Shown here piece after piece: positions 6,961 through 9,124 of a stretch of 9,124 bases of DNA. Numbering within the stretch: position 1 is the first letter of the stretch; each line of letters opens with the position of its first letter. The notes below the pieces were generated by a model, which saw nothing but the letters and a program-made list of their open reading frames with translations, had not been told where the DNA came from and did not search any database. The stretch is from positions 1-9,124 of the forward strand of contig CAUJFU010000385.1 of NCBI GenBank assembly GCA_963169055.1. The letters are read 5' to 3'. This stretch comes from Myxococcota bacterium (GTDB lineage Bacteria > Myxococcota_C > UBA6777). Both the position numbers and the translations under genes were made by a program.

Positions 6961-6966
6961 CTCCTT
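6961..6966 (-). promoter_or_regulatory. Shine-Dalgarno AAGGAG of the lipoprotein gene
   Basis: AAGGAG on the - strand is 7 bases before ATG 6953-6951. It fixes that ATG rather than the adjoining TTG as the start of the lipoprotein. Confidence 0.65.
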
Positions 6967-6996
6967 ATCGATCAAAGAGAAAAGTACAGACCGCGT

Positions 6997-9000
6997 TTAC
7001 AGCTTCACAAAAGCCAAGATCATACCCGTGATGCTTTCTCCTGCGATCACGCCCGCAGCAAGGACAATAAGGAATCGTGCGGACCACTTGGGAGCCAACG
7101 AAGAGATCGCCAAAGCGATGATCCCACCAAAGAAAAAAGACATCGAATAAAACGCAGGGATCACAAACGCCAAGCCAATACTCGCAGGGCTAGGAACCCA
7201 GTTTTTCAGGTGTGTTGGTAAAACTTTTTCCAAGATAGCCAAGATCATCCCCGCTAATCCGGCATAAAAGATCGCGTCAAGGCTTCCGGGAGGCATATTG
7301 CTTAGGCCCTTTTTGAAGACCTCCGCAACGGCCATCCACTGCGCGACTGCGGGAGCAGCCCATTCTTCGGTCATCAACATACCTTTTGGATCGGGGATCA
7401 GCAGCAAATAAGCAGCAGATCCCGCAAGCGCTCCCGACAAGACACCAAAAAACTGCGCGATGGCCTGATAACGCGGCGAAGCACCGATCAGCGCACCTGT
7501 CTTCAAGTCATGCAAAAGATCGGCACATTGACTGGCTGCACCACCCGTCACGCCCGCTGCCATGAGGTTCGCGCTGACGTTGCCGGGGTCCAACACACCA
7601 AAGGTTAGCTGCGTCACTTTGCCCATCGGCCCAACAGGTGTGATCCCCGTCTCGCCCGAAACACGGCCCGCAACCACCGCAAGCAAAAAACTCAGCAACA
7701 CACCGAACGTCGCGATGCCCATCCCGATCCCAAACAACGAGATCTGACAGATCACCGACATCGCCAAAGTCAGCACCAAGCCCGACAAAAACCAAGTGCG
7801 CGGTACATCATGAGAAGCCCCCCTATCTTGGACTTCTTGAGTCGACCGACGTCCCCCTTGAAACACCGCCAATACCGAGCGCCAAGAAAAAGCAAACGAA
7901 GTCAACGCCGCAACCACCATCATCGAGACTCCCGGCCACAACAACCACTTCAACATCGGGCCATAAAACGAGGCGCTCGGATCAAGGACGGTCGTAAGAC
8001 CCCACGGATCGAGGGCGCGTGTTGGATACGCCACAAAGCCAGCTTCCACCGCATAAGGACCCACAACAGTCCAAGCAACCACCGCCCCAAGCAAGATCGA
8101 GACACATGCCCGCAACCCGATCAACATCCCCACCGCAACCATCATCGTGCTCGGATCAAAAGCAAAAGACACTTGCGAAAGAGACAACGAAGAGATCCCC
8201 GCAGCTTGCATCTTTGCACCCACAGGAAAAGATCCGAACATCGCGAGTTTTTTGATCTTCCAGATCGCCACCGCGATCTTTGCAAGCGAAGCCGCAAACG
8301 CCCCACCCATCAGCATTTTGACTCGCTGGATGGCCTCATCACCACGGGCATACATCTGTTTGAGCGTTTCTGCCGTCGCAATCCCGCTAGGAAATGGCAG
8401 TTTGTCGACCATCAACATTTGACGCCGCAAACCAATCGCCACCACCACGCCCACACAGGCCACCGAAAACACCCACACCGAGAGGATCACCCAAGAAAAG
8501 TTCTGCCCTGTCATGATCGTCAACGCAGGGATCGGCGCAACCAAACCCGCAGACGAGATCATCGCAGCGCTCGAAGCTGCCGTCTGGTTGACGTTGTTTT
8601 CGTAGATATTCCATTCACGCGAACCCGTCAGGCTTGAAAGCGCTTGCCAAAAACCGTAGCTCAAAAGAGCCGCAGTCACCGACATATTGAATCCCCAACC
8701 GATCTTCAAGCCGCTGTAGATATTGCACAACGACAACAACGCCCCCACAAACATCCCTGTAGCGATCGCACGCACTGTAAGTTGAGGGGTGGACAAATCA
8801 AGCGGAGGGAATGTGGTTTCTGCGACCACAGGGCTTTGCTCAGAGACAGACTGCTTTGATGGTGTGTGTGGGTTCGTCTGTTTTTGAGAGTGGCTTGTCT
8901 GTTTGTTCGGACGGGCAGAAGACGGCGCTTGCGATGCGTTTGCTTTCGGCTTATTTTTTTTGGGCTTCTTCGTCAAAGTTTTTTCCTCCGTGTTGTCCAT
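6997..9000 (-). CDS. OPT-family oligopeptide transporter
   Basis: This 667-residue inner-membrane protein has many hydrophobic spans, consistent with the oligopeptide transporter (OPT) superfamily of cation-coupled importers of peptides or metal chelates. Recognisable OPT features are NIYSGLKIGWG (93-103), the ENNVNQTAASSA stretch (134-145), KLPFPSGIATAE (200-211), GETGITPVGPMGK (449-461), DLLHDLKTG (494-502) and AGVIAGESITG (649-659). The first 75 residues are hydrophilic, rich in Lys, Ser, Thr, Pro and Gln, and lie before the first span; this is an unusual low-complexity leader. The start is uncertain. ATG 9000 has GGAGG only 1 base away, TTG 8976 has GGAGG (8984-8988) at 7 bases, and the frame stays open upstream to the window edge. 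The substrate cannot be told from sequence. It is the first gene of the leftward series seen here. Confidence 0.93.
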   Translation of the reverse strand: MDNTEEKTLTKKPKKNKPKANASQAPSSARPNKQTSHSQKQTNPHTPSKQSVSEQSPVVAETTFPPLDLSTPQLTVRAIATGMFVGALLSLCNIYSGLKIGWGFNMSVTAALLSYGFWQALSSLTGSREWNIYENNVNQTAASSAAMISSAGLVAPIPALTIMTGQNFSWVILSVWVFSVACVGVVVAIGLRRQMLMVDKLPFPSGIATAETLKQMYARGDEAIQRVKMLMGGAFAASLAKIAVAIWKIKKLAMFGSFPVGAKMQAAGISSLSLSQVSFAFDPSTMMVAVGMLIGLRACVSILLGAVVAWTVVGPYAVEAGFVAYPTRALDPWGLTTVLDPSASFYGPMLKWLLWPGVSMMVVAALTSFAFSWRSVLAVFQGGRRSTQEVQDRGASHDVPRTWFLSGLVLTLAMSVICQISLFGIGMGIATFGVLLSFLLAVVAGRVSGETGITPVGPMGKVTQLTFGVLDPGNVSANLMAAGVTGGAASQCADLLHDLKTGALIGASPRYQAIAQFFGVLSGALAGSAAYLLLIPDPKGMLMTEEWAAPAVAQWMAVAEVFKKGLSNMPPGSLDAIFYAGLAGMILAILEKVLPTHLKNWVPSPASIGLAFVIPAFYSMSFFFGGIIALAISSLAPKWSARFLIVLAAGVIAGESITGMILAFVKL
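8984..8988 (-). promoter_or_regulatory. alternative Shine-Dalgarno GGAGG inside the OPT N-terminus
   Basis: GGAGG on the - strand lies 7 bases before an in-frame TTG (8976-8974). Starting there would give a 659-residue OPT protein. Neighbouring genes use GGAGG at 6-8 bases, so this is a real competitor to ATG 9000, whose GGAGG (9002-9006) is only 1 base away. Confidence 0.3.
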
Positions 9001-9124
9001 GCCTCCGACAAGATCGAAAGCAAAAACCAAAGCCCCACGGATATACACAACCCCCCCTTCTAACGCAAGCAAGCGCCGCACAAGAGACGCATCGCGCAGC
9101 ACCAACACGGTAAAAAACAAAGCC

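Overview
The window carries seven protein-coding genes. One, gpsA, lies on the + strand at the left end. The other six all run leftward on the - strand and are closely spaced: OPT-family transporter, lipoprotein, membrane protein with a helical/coiled-coil region, Hanks-type Ser/Thr kinase, MBL-fold hydrolase and MsrA-like protein. No tRNA, rRNA, CRISPR array, insertion sequence or integrase was seen. Base composition looks close to balanced. A membrane-anchored Hanks kinase with a Ser/Pro-rich juxtamembrane region, a bacterial OPT transporter and several lineage-specific secreted proteins together suggest a Gram-negative bacterium of the former Deltaproteobacteria (Myxococcota, Bradymonadota or similar). 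That is inference from gene style only; the GC is lower than in classical myxobacteria.

Layout. Positions 1-265 are non-coding and hold three small inverted repeats ahead of gpsA (266-1297, +), which encodes glycerol-3-phosphate dehydrogenase for phospholipid synthesis. A 97-base convergent gap follows. Then come the - strand genes in coordinate order: an MsrA-fold protein (1395-1850), an MBL hydrolase resembling NAPE-PLD (1955-2794), a transmembrane Ser/Thr kinase (2907-4925), an exported membrane protein of unknown function (4925-6103), a lipoprotein (6231-6953) and an OPT-family transporter (6997-9000, its frame open to the window edge). Transcription runs from the OPT gene toward the MsrA-like gene. 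Gaps are 43, 127, -1, 112 and 104 bases, so one long or two to three short transcription units are possible.

The most notable points are these. (1) The MsrA-like protein keeps the family fold signatures but has lost the catalytic cysteine (GDFW in place of GCFW) and three other active-site residues, so it looks like a pseudoenzyme. (2) The kinase has a nine-cysteine extracytoplasmic C-terminal domain that I do not recognise, and its start overlaps the stop of the upstream membrane-protein gene (TGATG), which points to a coupled sensor/kinase pair. (3) A neighbouring lipoprotein also has paired cysteines in short helical blocks. Several starts are best explained by GTG (perhaps TTG) codons placed behind GGAGG.

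How the genes work together is not established. gpsA and probably the OPT gene are housekeeping or uptake functions. The kinase and coiled-coil protein probably form one envelope-signalling unit. The roles of the lipoprotein, the MBL hydrolase and the MsrA-like protein within it are open.
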